A DNA stretch of 52,012 nt from Bacteroides sp. (lineage in GTDB: Bacteria > Bacteroidota > Bacteroidia > Bacteroidales > Muribaculaceae): positions 1 through 52,012 of the forward strand of contig JAAVDE010000018.1 in NCBI GenBank assembly GCA_014801955.1, written 5' to 3'. A program made the translations under genes and the position numbers. Shown piece by piece: positions 9,452 through 17,954 of this stretch (positions within the stretch are counted from its first letter, which is position 1; each line of letters begins with the position of its first letter). Below the pieces are notes generated by a model. It was given only the letters and a program-made list of their open reading frames with translations, was not told the DNA's origin and did no database searches.

Positions 9452-9483
9452 TTTGGGCAGGAGGGAAATTTTGGCTAAATTTG
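9452..9483 (+). promoter_or_regulatory. Bacteroidota-type promoter for the acyl-CoA synthetase gene
   Basis: TTTG at 9452-9455 and TAAATTTG at 9476-9483, separated by exactly 20 bases, an excellent match to the Bacteroidota housekeeping promoter. The start codon is 28 bases downstream. Confidence 0.75.
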
Positions 9484-9510
9484 TGGCCATAATTACAAAT
9501 TTTTCTGATT

Positions 9511-11307
9511 ATGAACAAAGCAACTCTCGTTTCAATCATACATAACTTCGAGAACCCCGACAAGGCCGCCATCCACCGCATGATGGACGCCGAGTCCGGC
9601 ACCTGGACTCCCATTTCGTGCGGCGAGTTCAAAACCGCGGTGCTCAACGTTGCCGCCGCCCTGGTCGACATGGGGCTCGGAGTGCAGGACGCGGTCGGCA
9701 TAATGTCGGAAAACCGCCCGGAGTATCTGACGGCATCGTTTGCCGCCTGGCAGGCCCGCTGTCTGACCGTAGGCATCTATGCAACGTCAACTGCCGAGCA
9801 GGTCAAGTTCCTCGTCGACGACGCCCATATCCGCGTGCTCGTTGCCGGCTCGCAGAGCCACTACGACATTGCCCGCGCCGTCGGCGTTGAACGCATAATC
9901 GTTGTTGATTCATCCGTTAAGCTGGCCGACGACGATTCGACCACCATTCGCTGGAACAAGTTGCTGGCCGACGGAGCCGCCGCATCGGCCGAAACCCGCG
10001 CCGAAGTGGAGCGCCGCGCACGCGAAACCAACGGCAACGACCTGGCAACGCTGCTCTACACCTCCGGCACCACCGGTCGCTCCAAAGGCGCCATGTTGAC
10101 CCACCATTGCTTCAACGTTGCCATGAATATCCACAAAACGCGCCTGACCATGCTCTCGTCGGCCGACACGTCGCTGAGCTTCCTGCCGATGACCCATGTC
10201 TTCGAACTTGCATGGTGTACGTTCTGCCTGTTCATGAACATGGAAATCTACATCAACGAGGACCCCAAGCGCATTCAGCGCTCAATCCGCGAGGTGCAGC
10301 CGACGTGTATGTGCTCCGTGCCGCGCTTCTGGGAAAAAGTCTATGCCATCGTTCAGGAAAAGCTCGCAAAGATGGGCTTCGTTTCCAAGGCAATGATGAA
10401 CCGCGCGCTCAACGTTGGCCGTCGCCGCAACCTCGACTACGTTCGCCTGGGGCTGCCGGTGCCTGCAATGCTCGAGCGCGAATATCAGATGTATAACAAC
10501 CGCGTGTTCCGCAAGGTGCGCACTCTTATCGGCGTCAATAACGGCAACATATTCCCGACCGCCGGCGCTCCGCTGGCTCCGGCAATCATTGAGTTCTGCC
10601 ACGCCATCGGAATCAACATCGTCAGCGGCTACGGCCTGAGCGAAACGACCGCCACCGTTACCTGCTTCCCGCAGCGCGACTTCGTTATCGGCTCCGTCGG
10701 CACCATCATGCCCGAGCTGCGCATGCGAATCGGCGAAAACAACGAAGTGCAGGTCAAGGGCGGCACCGTCATGGCCGGCTACTTCAATAACCCCGAAGCC
10801 ACCGCCGAGGCCTTCACCGCCGACGGCTGGTTCCGCACCGGCGACGCCGGCCGCATCGATGCCGCCGGCAACCTCTTCCTGACCGACCGCATCAAAGACC
10901 TGTTCAAGACCTCAAACGGCAAATACATTGCCCCGCAAGCCCTGGAAACCCGCCTCGGGCGCGACGCAATATTCGAGCAGGTAGCGATTATCGGCGACCA
11001 ACGTAAGTTCGTTACCGCACTCATCGTGCCCAACTACGATATTCTGCGCGACTGGGCCGACCATCGCCATCTGGGCCACCTCTCCAACAAGGAACTCGCC
11101 GAGCATCCCCGCGTTATCGAACACATTCAGCAGCGCATCGAAGAGCTGACCGGCGACCTTGCCTCCTACGAACACATCAAACGCTTCGCTCTGCTGACCG
11201 AACCCTTCAGCATCGAAGCCGGCACCCTGACCAACACCCTAAAAATTAAGCGCAGGGTCGTTGCCGACCGCTACGCTAACCTCATCGACTCCCTCTACGC
11301 CGATTAA
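9511..11307 (+). CDS. Long-chain acyl-CoA synthetase (AMP-forming)
   Basis: A 598-residue adenylate-forming enzyme that activates fatty acids with ATP and CoA through an acyl-adenylate. The ATP phosphate loop is LLYTSGTTGRSKG at 181-193; YGLSETTATVT, the adenine-binding motif A5 and GWFRTGDAG (with the ribose-binding Asp) follow, and NGKYIAPQALE is the hinge and C-terminal lysine region. Length and motifs fit the FadD15/FAA-like long-chain group common in Bacteroidales. It is monocistronic: its own promoter lies upstream, and it ends in a hairpin whose loop contains the stop codon. The downstream gene converges from the other strand. Confidence 0.93.
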   Translation: MNKATLVSIIHNFENPDKAAIHRMMDAESGTWTPISCGEFKTAVLNVAAALVDMGLGVQDAVGIMSENRPEYLTASFAAWQARCLTVGIYATSTAEQVKFLVDDAHIRVLVAGSQSHYDIARAVGVERIIVVDSSVKLADDDSTTIRWNKLLADGAAASAETRAEVERRARETNGNDLATLLYTSGTTGRSKGAMLTHHCFNVAMNIHKTRLTMLSSADTSLSFLPMTHVFELAWCTFCLFMNMEIYINEDPKRIQRSIREVQPTCMCSVPRFWEKVYAIVQEKLAKMGFVSKAMMNRALNVGRRRNLDYVRLGLPVPAMLEREYQMYNNRVFRKVRTLIGVNNGNIFPTAGAPLAPAIIEFCHAIGINIVSGYGLSETTATVTCFPQRDFVIGSVGTIMPELRMRIGENNEVQVKGGTVMAGYFNNPEATAEAFTADGWFRTGDAGRIDAAGNLFLTDRIKDLFKTSNGKYIAPQALETRLGRDAIFEQVAIIGDQRKFVTALIVPNYDILRDWADHRHLGHLSNKELAEHPRVIEHIQQRIEELTGDLASYEHIKRFALLTEPFSIEAGTLTNTLKIKRRVVADRYANLIDSLYAD

Positions 11308-11321
11308 ACATCGGCGTAGAG
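11293..11321. terminator. Perfect hairpin spanning the acyl-CoA synthetase stop codon
   Basis: CTCTACGCCGAT (11293-11304) and ATCGGCGTAGAG (11310-11321) form a perfect 12-base stem; the TAA stop sits in the 5-base loop. It ends one base before the stop codon of the convergent gene, so it could terminate transcripts from both sides. No strong T-run follows on either strand. Confidence 0.65.
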
Positions 11322-11322
11322 C

Positions 11323-13206
11323 TTATTCATTGCGTTTATAGCGTTGTTTCGGGGTTGTTGGTGTTTCGGGGAACTCCATGATTAGTGCCCCCTTGGTAAT
11401 CAGTTCCTTGATTATGCGCTTTTGAGTGTGTTGCCTGTTACGCCCGATTTGGTGGGCTATTTCGTTTGCGTTTCTCCACTGGTTGCAGAACTCAAGTACC
11501 ATTTGTTCCTCCTGTCGGCTGATTGCTCTGCTTCCGGGTTTTGTCTGACTTGGTACATCTAAACTTGGTACATTTCCCTCTGAACTTGGTACATCTTGGT
11601 TAAGCGGTTCTGAACCAGGTAAATCGGCGACTTGATTGTTGGTACTTGGTACAGCTACGCCTGGCGCATCTGTACTAAGTTTGAAGTCCTGGTTTATGCT
11701 ATATGCGGTTCCTCGTCCGAAACCGGATGGTATCAAAAAACGGTCTTTGACCAGGTCGCGCAGCAGTTTCGTAATATCCGACGGGTGAAGCTCTATTTGG
11801 TTTCTAAGGCTACTGTTGGTAACGTTGTCTTCGGTATATGCCCGCGTGAGAACCGACAGCCGGTTGTAATCCAGGTTATCAACGGCGCTCCCGAATAGCT
11901 TTCGCAGGGCGGCAGTAGTTTCTTCCGAGATAAGTGACTCAAGCGGCAGGTATAGCTCAACCTTGTCGGGCAGGCTTCGTTCCTCAATATACGGACGTCG
12001 CCATTTGGCGCTTTTCCAGCCTTTAAGAATTTTGTCAACTCCGCTGCCGGCTTTATCGGATTTGCCGATGAGTCCAAACATCTTTTGAAGGGATGGATTG
12101 CGACATTCGCTGATTCCGCCTTCGTAGTACTGACTCAGAGAAACCAGCATCACACCCGGGTTGGACATAGTTATCGCATTGGGTAGCTTTTGAATGACTA
12201 TTCTTGCCGAGCCGCCGTAGCATGGATGAACCAAAGCGTTGATAAGGGCCTCGCGCAGGGCTTCGTGGGCCGGAGTTTCATCCTGACGTTCATCTCCTTT
12301 AAGCACAAATGGCTTAGGCATGAATGATTGCAGTTTCGGGAGTACCAATCTGTAGAATTGAAATAAATTGGCCTCCCAAGTTCCGTCGGGATAAAGGCGG
12401 TCCACCCACCGCATCGCAGTCGTGTCAGCCGGAATTTCCCGATAGTCAAGCATGAAATCGGGCGCACACTCCGGGTCCGTTATAGATTCGGTTTTTCCAA
12501 ACATCAGCAGTCCGGCGAGCGTGAACCCTTCTTTGCCGGTTTCGCGGTCCTTGCGGTATCCTCCGAGTTTACGCATCAGTTCAGTGTCGTCTAATGCTGT
12601 CCACGGATGCGATGGAGTGCGATTGGCAAACATTGTTCTAAACTGACGGAAAGAGGTTGAGTCGATGTCGTCCCATGTGTAGTTGCGCAGAATCCGGCTC
12701 TCGGTTTTATATTGAGTGGATTCCCTGTCGGCAAACATCTGAGTGGGAACGGTTGGATTGCATCGGTAATCTCCTTCGTCGTTGCGTCGGAATGTACCCG
12801 TCATGGGGTCTTGTCCAACGTAGACGGGACGTTGCTCTCTATTTGCGCGAGGAATAATGAATGCGAGGAGATAACCGTCGTTGCATGGTATGTCGATTAC
12901 GTCCTTATCTGACAGCAGCGGAAGGCTGACTACGCATTTGTCGTTTTGGCTTGAAAAGAACGTTTTGCGCAGTTTCTCAATCTCGTCTTTCGAGTGTGGT
13001 TTGGTTGAGAAAACGTTGTTTTTCTCTTTGATGCCAAAAATAATTATGCCGCCGTCGGTATTAGCAAATGAAGAATACGTTTCCCAGAACGAGCCGGGAA
13101 AACCTCCGTGAGCTGACTTGAATTCAATTTCTTTATTCTCATGTTCGTTGATGAGATTATCTAAGAGGGATTGGATTCGAAAGCTCTCTTTGATGTATTC
13201 TTCCAT
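11323..13206 (-). CDS. AlbA/Schlafen-type DNA-binding regulator with GHKL-like domain
   Basis: A 627-residue protein of the family annotated as putative DNA-binding AlbA_2/RecG-like regulators. Residues about 20-140 are the AlbA_2 (Schlafen-like) domain (NKEIEFKSAHGG, FANTDGGIIIFGI). About 310-400 matches the HATPase_c_4 module (EALREALINALVHPCY, MSNPGVML). The C-terminus (about 565-625, EFCNQWRNANEIAHQIGRNR) is a winged helix-turn-helix. Before it lies a low-complexity linker of about 45 residues built on repeated VPS units, coded by four copies of TGTACCAAGT. It starts 23 bases after the adk stop on the same strand, so it may be read with hpt-adk. A transcriptional role is inferred from the family; targets are unknown. 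The family also occurs as an accessory gene in defence and mobile regions, but no such context is seen here. Confidence 0.82.
   Translation of the reverse strand: MEEYIKESFRIQSLLDNLINEHENKEIEFKSAHGGFPGSFWETYSSFANTDGGIIIFGIKEKNNVFSTKPHSKDEIEKLRKTFFSSQNDKCVVSLPLLSDKDVIDIPCNDGYLLAFIIPRANREQRPVYVGQDPMTGTFRRNDEGDYRCNPTVPTQMFADRESTQYKTESRILRNYTWDDIDSTSFRQFRTMFANRTPSHPWTALDDTELMRKLGGYRKDRETGKEGFTLAGLLMFGKTESITDPECAPDFMLDYREIPADTTAMRWVDRLYPDGTWEANLFQFYRLVLPKLQSFMPKPFVLKGDERQDETPAHEALREALINALVHPCYGGSARIVIQKLPNAITMSNPGVMLVSLSQYYEGGISECRNPSLQKMFGLIGKSDKAGSGVDKILKGWKSAKWRRPYIEERSLPDKVELYLPLESLISEETTAALRKLFGSAVDNLDYNRLSVLTRAYTEDNVTNSSLRNQIELHPSDITKLLRDLVKDRFLIPSGFGRGTAYSINQDFKLSTDAPGVAVPSTNNQVADLPGSEPLNQDVPSSEGNVPSLDVPSQTKPGSRAISRQEEQMVLEFCNQWRNANEIAHQIGRNRQHTQKRIIKELITKGALIMEFPETPTTPKQRYKRNE
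11548..11653 (-). repeat. Interspersed decamer repeat in the regulator linker
   Basis: ACTTGGTACA occurs at 11548, 11563, 11584 and 11644 (plus-strand reading). Offsets are 15, 21 and 60 bases, all multiples of three, so each copy encodes the same Val-Pro-Ser unit in the interdomain linker. Confidence 0.85.
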
Positions 13207-13229
13207 ATCAGATTTTGCTCGGTGCGAGA

Positions 13230-13799
13230 TTAGGCGAGGGAGTCGGCGATGCGGGTGATGTCGTTGAAGATGGTGTCGATGTCGCCGGAGCCGTTGATGG
13301 GGTGGTAGGCTTGGCGGCTGTTGTAGTATTCCTTCAGCGGTTCGGTCTGGCGGCGGTAAACGTCGAGGCGCTTGGCAATGGTCTGGGCGTTGTCGTCGCT
13401 GCGACCGCTGTCGATGCCGCGCTTGAGCAGGCGTCGGGTCAGCTCCTCTTCGGGGACTTCGAGGCCAACGACAGCGTGGACCTTAGTGCCGCGTTTTTCG
13501 AGCATTTTGTTGAGGGCTTCGGCCTGGGGAATGGTGCGGGGAAAGCCGTCGAAAATAACGCCTTTGGCGTCGGGGTGGGCGTCGAGTTCGTGTTCGAGAA
13601 TGTCGAGCATGAGCTCATCGGGAATCAGATTGCCTTTGGAGATGAAGGCGTCGGCGACCTTGCCGAGTTCGGTTTCGCGGGCAATGTGGTCGCGCAGGAG
13701 TTCGCCGGTTGAAATGTGGTGGAGGCCGTAGCGCTCAATCAGGCGTTCGCTCTGAGTTCCTTTGCCGGAGCCGGGAGCGCCGAAAATAACGATGTTCAT
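13230..13799 (-). CDS. adk: Adenylate kinase
   Basis: Adenylate kinase interconverts ATP plus AMP and two ADP in the cytosol. The Walker A loop is GAPGSGKGT at residues 8-16; the AMP-site STGELLRDHI, FDGFPRT and the GRSDDN part of the lid follow. At 189 residues it is the short form, with a small lid lacking the zinc or beta-strand insertion of longer enzymes, as usual in Bacteroidales. Its start overlaps the stop of hpt by four bases, a coupled purine-salvage and nucleotide-balance pair. Confidence 0.96.
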   Translation of the reverse strand: MNIVIFGAPGSGKGTQSERLIERYGLHHISTGELLRDHIARETELGKVADAFISKGNLIPDELMLDILEHELDAHPDAKGVIFDGFPRTIPQAEALNKMLEKRGTKVHAVVGLEVPEEELTRRLLKRGIDSGRSDDNAQTIAKRLDVYRRQTEPLKEYYNSRQAYHPINGSGDIDTIFNDITRIADSLA

Positions 13800-14338
13800 G
13801 ACTCTTGGTTTAATACGTAAATGTCTTTCAGGTTGCGGGCCTGGCCGTCGAGGTCGAGGCCGTAGCCGATAATGAATTTCGAGGGGATGGTGAAGCCGAC
13901 ATAGTCGGGAGTCAGCTTCTCGATCAGGGCGTCGGGCTTGAAAAGCAGGGTTGCGACCTTGATTTCGGCGGGCTCTTCGGCGCGCAGATCGGCCAGGAAT
14001 TTGGCCATGGTGCGGCCGGTGTCGATAATGTCTTCAACAACGACGACCGGGCGGCCCTTAACGGACTCGGTCAGGCCAACGACCTGGCGCACCTCGCCCG
14101 ACGATTCGGTGCCGGCATAGCTCTGCAGGCGCACGAAAGCAATCTGCGCGTCGCAGTCGAGGTTCATGAACAGGTCGGAAGCAAAGGGAAAGGCTCCGTT
14201 GAGAACGCAAACAATCAGCGGGTTACGTCCGCGGAAAGCCTCGGTGATTTCGGCGGCGATTTCGCCAACGCGCTTGGCAATCTGGTCGGAGGTTATGAAT
14301 GGTTTGAAAGTCAAACCGTTATATGTAACTGTTTTCAT
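13796..14338 (-). CDS. hpt: Hypoxanthine phosphoribosyltransferase
   Basis: A 180-residue purine salvage enzyme transferring phosphoribose from PRPP to hypoxanthine or guanine. The PRPP-binding motif VVVVEDIIDTG is at residues 98-108. The N-terminal PLIVCVLNGAFPFASDL and the C-terminal PDYVGFTIPSKFIIGYGLD (base-binding) are characteristic. A Bacteroidota -7 box (TAACTTTG on the minus strand, 14358-14365) lies 20 bases before the start. First gene of the hpt-adk pair. Confidence 0.94.
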   Translation of the reverse strand: MKTVTYNGLTFKPFITSDQIAKRVGEIAAEITEAFRGRNPLIVCVLNGAFPFASDLFMNLDCDAQIAFVRLQSYAGTESSGEVRQVVGLTESVKGRPVVVVEDIIDTGRTMAKFLADLRAEEPAEIKVATLLFKPDALIEKLTPDYVGFTIPSKFIIGYGLDLDGQARNLKDIYVLNQES

Positions 14339-14453
14339 TGGTGTTGAATTATTTCTACAAAGTTAGCTATATTTTTTGGAATATCGGCAACTTTCCCCCA
14401 AGATTTTTCTCCGCCGCGGGCAATAATGCCCCCTCTGCCCGCGTTAGAGAGGT

Positions 14454-15887
14454 ATGATGAAAGTCTGTTTTTTGATTCCTCCGGAGCCGCTTGCAGCGAC
14501 TCCTGCTGAGCGCTCGGCCGGGTGTACGCGCGTTGTGTACCCTATGCCCAATCTTTATGAGCTGACGGTTGCGGCTCTGGTTGAGTCGAAAGGCTACGCT
14601 GTTGACTACGTTGATTTAACCGCTACCGGCGGAGATTTGCGCGAGTTCGTTGGCTCATCCGATGCCGACGTTTTTATGATTTGGACCGTGAATCTGAGCC
14701 GTGCGGCCGATTTTGCTGCGCGCGATGCCATTCTGGAGCTGCGCCCCGATGCAAAGGTTGTTTTCCTTGGTCCGGGGGCAACGTTTTTCCCGAATCTTTA
14801 TCTGACGGATGAACGCGTGGTTATCGCCCGCGGAGAGCCTGAAATGACGGTTGTTGAGCTTCTCGATAGCTGGAACGCCGGCGGTGACTGGCGCGGGCTG
14901 GATGGCCTGATTCTGCTCTCCGACGGAAAGATGCAGCGTAACCGTGCGCGCAAACTGATGACTGACCTGGACGCGCTGCCCTTTGCCGCCCGCCATTTGC
15001 TGAAAGGCCGCGAGTTTCATAATCCGAAGCTGAAAAAGGGGCCGTACACGACGATGCTGACATCGCGAAACTGCCCGTTCCATTGCATTTATTGCGTGCC
15101 GTCGTCGCTGACCTTTGCCCGTGAGCTTGATTTCCGGGCCGACAACGGACGCAAACCGCCGATTTCTTTCCGCTCGCCTGAAAGCATTGAACGCGAGCTC
15201 GATCAGCTGGCTGCCGAGGGCTATAGGGCAATAGGCTTCGTTGACGATAACTTCATTTGGAACGAAGAGCGCACCGCCGCCCTTTGCAAGGCCCTGCGCA
15301 AGCACGGATTCGTTTGGGGGTGTCAGGCGCGGGCCGATGCCATTACGGAGCCGATTGCGAAGATGCTCGGCGAGAGCGGCTGCACCTATGTTGACCTCGG
15401 CGTTGAATCATTTAACGACGAAATCCTGAAGTTTATTCATAAGGGCGTTGACTCCAAGCGTATTTTTGAGGCGATCGCTCTGCTGAAAAAGTATAATGTT
15501 CCCGTTAAGCTGAATATCCTGATCGGCACGAGTCCGTTGGAAACCAAGGAGACTCTGCGCGAAACGCTGCACACGGCTCAGTCGCTCAAGGTTGACCAGG
15601 TAATGTTTAACATCGTTTCGCCCTTTCCCGGCACGGAATTTTATGCCATGGCAAAGGAAAATGGCTGGATTCGCGGCGGCGAGTATGAGCCGACCAACGT
15701 TCAGCGCGAGTCGATTCTGAGCTACCCCCACCTGACGGCTGAGGAGATGGAAAAGGCGTTGTTTGATTTTAATCTGCGCTACTTCCTTTCGCCGCGAATC
15801 GTTTGGAAACACATGCGCCGCTTCCGCAGTTTCGGCGAATTTGTTGCTGCGTTCAAGGCCTTGCGTGAAAAGCTCTTCGGACGGTGA
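14454..15887 (+). CDS. B12-binding-domain radical SAM protein
   Basis: A 477-residue radical SAM enzyme. The N-terminal part (about 1-140) has the fold of a cobalamin-binding domain but without the histidine motif DxHxxG. The radical SAM core begins near 195, with the [4Fe-4S] cluster cysteines C207, C211 and C214 in CPFHCIYC, followed by GFVDDNFIWN and GVESFNDEILKFIHKG, both typical of the BchE/Elp3-like group. The reaction cannot be named from sequence; methyl transfer or cyclisation on a lipid or glycan is common in this group. Two adjacent ATG codons are possible starts (14454 and 14457), with GAGAGG just upstream. The stop overlaps the glycosyltransferase start by four bases, so the two are coupled and probably act on one product. 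Confidence 0.85.
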   Translation: MMKVCFLIPPEPLAATPAERSAGCTRVVYPMPNLYELTVAALVESKGYAVDYVDLTATGGDLREFVGSSDADVFMIWTVNLSRAADFAARDAILELRPDAKVVFLGPGATFFPNLYLTDERVVIARGEPEMTVVELLDSWNAGGDWRGLDGLILLSDGKMQRNRARKLMTDLDALPFAARHLLKGREFHNPKLKKGPYTTMLTSRNCPFHCIYCVPSSLTFARELDFRADNGRKPPISFRSPESIERELDQLAAEGYRAIGFVDDNFIWNEERTAALCKALRKHGFVWGCQARADAITEPIAKMLGESGCTYVDLGVESFNDEILKFIHKGVDSKRIFEAIALLKKYNVPVKLNILIGTSPLETKETLRETLHTAQSLKVDQVMFNIVSPFPGTEFYAMAKENGWIRGGEYEPTNVQRESILSYPHLTAEEMEKALFDFNLRYFLSPRIVWKHMRRFRSFGEFVAAFKALREKLFGR

Positions 15888-16636
15888 AGCTGTCGGTAAT
15901 CATTATCTGTTTTAACTCGCTCGGCAATCTGAGGCCGCTGCTGGAATCGCTGCAGTCGGCGCTCGAGGGGATTGACAGTGAGATTGTTATTACCGATAAC
16001 GGCTCAACCGACGGTACGGCCGATTTTATTGCCGCGCATTATCCGTCGGTTAACTATCTGCGACTTGACAAGAACCGCGGGGTGGCATATGCGCGCAACC
16101 GCGCTATTGAGCGGGCGCGCGGTCAGTTCCTCTGGATTCTCGATGATGACACGGTTGTTAATGCCCGGGCTGCGCATGACCTCCTCGGGTATTTGGAGCG
16201 CAACGCCGATTGCGGCATCGCCGCCTGCGCACTTTTCTCGGCCAATGGTGAACGCCAGTTGAGCTACAAGCCTTTTCCCGGTCCGCTGCTGAAGCTGCGC
16301 AACGTTCTCGGCCTCGGCTCTGCCGACCCTTATGCCGCGCGGCTCGCTGCCGGTGATCCTTTCGAGCCGGTCTACGTTATCGGAGCTTGCCAGATGATTC
16401 GCCGCGAGGTTATCAGCGCGGTTGGTTTGCTCGACGAAGCTATCTTCTACGGGCCTGAGGATGCAGACTTTTGCTTGCGTGCGCGTCGCGCCGGCTGGCA
16501 TGTTGCCTATCTTCCGGAATCGGGAATCATTCACCATTGGCAGAGAATAACAACCCGCCGGCCTTTTTCAAAGACCGGGCGGGCGCATATTCGCGGGTTG
16601 CTGCATTTTTATCTGCGTCACCCGTGGGGGAGGTAG
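15884..16636 (+). CDS. Glycosyltransferase family 2
   Basis: A 250-residue GT-A-fold glycosyltransferase. The nucleotide-sugar binding start is LSVIIICFNSLGNL and ITDNGSTDGT, the metal-binding DxD is in WILDDDT (residues 87-89), and YGPEDADFCLRARRAGW is the ED motif near the catalytic base. The C-terminus HHWQRITTRR is typical of rhamnosyltransferase-like GT2 members. No transmembrane segment is obvious. The start is GTG, inside the GTGA overlap with the radical SAM gene. It converges on the aminotransferase gene with four bases between the stops. Sugar donor and acceptor are unknown. Confidence 0.88.
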   Translation: MKLSVIIICFNSLGNLRPLLESLQSALEGIDSEIVITDNGSTDGTADFIAAHYPSVNYLRLDKNRGVAYARNRAIERARGQFLWILDDDTVVNARAAHDLLGYLERNADCGIAACALFSANGERQLSYKPFPGPLLKLRNVLGLGSADPYAARLAAGDPFEPVYVIGACQMIRREVISAVGLLDEAIFYGPEDADFCLRARRAGWHVAYLPESGIIHHWQRITTRRPFSKTGRAHIRGLLHFYLRHPWGR

Positions 16637-16640
16637 TCGG

Positions 16641-17840
16641 TTAGTTCGTGCGGCCGGGATAGGCGGCGAGGGCGGCGGCCAGGACGCGCAGGGCGGCGGC
16701 CAGGTCCTCTTTTTTCAGAACGTAGGCGATGCGGACTTCGTTGCGGCCGGCTCCGGGGGTGGTATAGAAGCCGTTGGCGGGAGCCATGAAGATGGTGGCG
16801 CCTTCGTATTCAAATTCTTCCAGACACCAGCGACAGAATTTTTCGGCGTCGTCGACCGGCAGGGCGGCAACCGTGTAGAACGCGCCCATCGGAATCGGCG
16901 AGTAGCAGCCGGGAATACGGTTCAGCCCGTCGATCAGGAACTTGCGGCGCTCAACGTATTCGTTGTAGTTCATGAGCATATAGTCCTTGTCGGCGTCGAT
17001 TGAGGCTTCGGCAACAATCTGGCCCAGCAGTGGCGGCGACAGGCGCGCCATGCAGAATTTCATGATGCTCTCTTTCAGTTTTTCGTGTTTGGTTATGATG
17101 GCGCCGATGCGGATGCCACATTCGCTGTAGCGTTTGCTGACGGAGTCGATCAAAACGACCTGTTCTTCGATTCCCGGCAGGTGGAAGGCGGAGATGTAGG
17201 GGGCGCCGGTGTAGCAGAACTCGCGATACACTTCGTCGGAAAACAGGTAGAGGTCATATTTCTTTACCAGGTCGCGCAGCTGAATCATCTCTTTCATCGT
17301 GTAGAGATAGCCGGTCGGGTTGTTAGGGTTGCAGATCAGGATGCCTTTAGTGCGCGGGGTGATGAGTTTTTCAAATTCTTCGACCGACGGCAGGGCGAAG
17401 CCGGTGTCGATCGACGACGGAACGGTAACGATTTTCGCGCCACACGAAATTGCGAAAGCCATGTAGTTCGCATAGGCCGGTTCCGGCACGATGATTTCGT
17501 CGCCGGGGTCCAGGCAGGCCATGAAGGCGAAGAGAACCGCCTCGGAGCCGCCCGCGGTTACGATGATGTCGTCAACATCGACGCGGATGTTGAACCGATC
17601 ATAGTAGTCTTTGAGTTTTTTGCGCAGCGACAGCAGGCCCTCCGACGGAGAGTACTCCAGGGTCGTGCGGTCAATATGTTTCAGCGCGTCCAGGCCCTGC
17701 TGCGGGGTTGGCAGGTCGGGCTGGCCGATGTTGAGGTGATAAACCTTCAGGCCGCGCTTTTTGGCGGCGTTGCTCAGGGGCACGAGCTTGCGTATTGGCG
17801 ACTGCGGCATTGACATGCCGCGCTGGGAAATCGAGGGCAC
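16641..17840 (-). CDS. PLP-dependent class I aminotransferase (aspartate aminotransferase-like)
   Basis: A 399-residue fold-type I aminotransferase. The PLP-binding lysine is Lys236 in SVSKRYSECGIRIG; the family motifs NIGQPDLPTP, YSPSEGL, NPNNPTG and SDEVYREF are present. The start at 17840 is GTG; it keeps the family N-terminus (PSISQRG..MPQSPIRKL), which an ATG at 17816 would cut off. A TAACTTTG box on the minus strand (17882-17889) lies about 42 bases before the start, so the gene has its own promoter after dnaJ. Substrate is presumably aspartate or another amino acid with 2-oxoglutarate. Confidence 0.9.
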   Translation of the reverse strand: MPSISQRGMSMPQSPIRKLVPLSNAAKKRGLKVYHLNIGQPDLPTPQQGLDALKHIDRTTLEYSPSEGLLSLRKKLKDYYDRFNIRVDVDDIIVTAGGSEAVLFAFMACLDPGDEIIVPEPAYANYMAFAISCGAKIVTVPSSIDTGFALPSVEEFEKLITPRTKGILICNPNNPTGYLYTMKEMIQLRDLVKKYDLYLFSDEVYREFCYTGAPYISAFHLPGIEEQVVLIDSVSKRYSECGIRIGAIITKHEKLKESIMKFCMARLSPPLLGQIVAEASIDADKDYMLMNYNEYVERRKFLIDGLNRIPGCYSPIPMGAFYTVAALPVDDAEKFCRWCLEEFEYEGATIFMAPANGFYTTPGAGRNEVRIAYVLKKEDLAAALRVLAAALAAYPGRTN

Positions 17841-17910
17841 TTTATCTGGAATTAGTAATTAGGAATTAGTAATTAAGTCCGCAAAGTTACGCAATTTTTT
17901 TGATTAATGA

Positions 17911-17941
17911 AAACCGCATCTCCGTTTGGAAGATGCGGTTT
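17911..17941 (-). terminator. Intrinsic terminator after dnaJ
   Basis: AAACCGCATCT (17911-17921), loop, AGATGCGGTTT (17931-17941): an 11-base perfect stem, 14 bases beyond the dnaJ stop. On the minus strand the stem ends in T residues and is followed by TCATT. It separates dnaJ from the aminotransferase promoter. Confidence 0.75.
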
Positions 17942-17954
17942 CGTAGGTTTCGCG

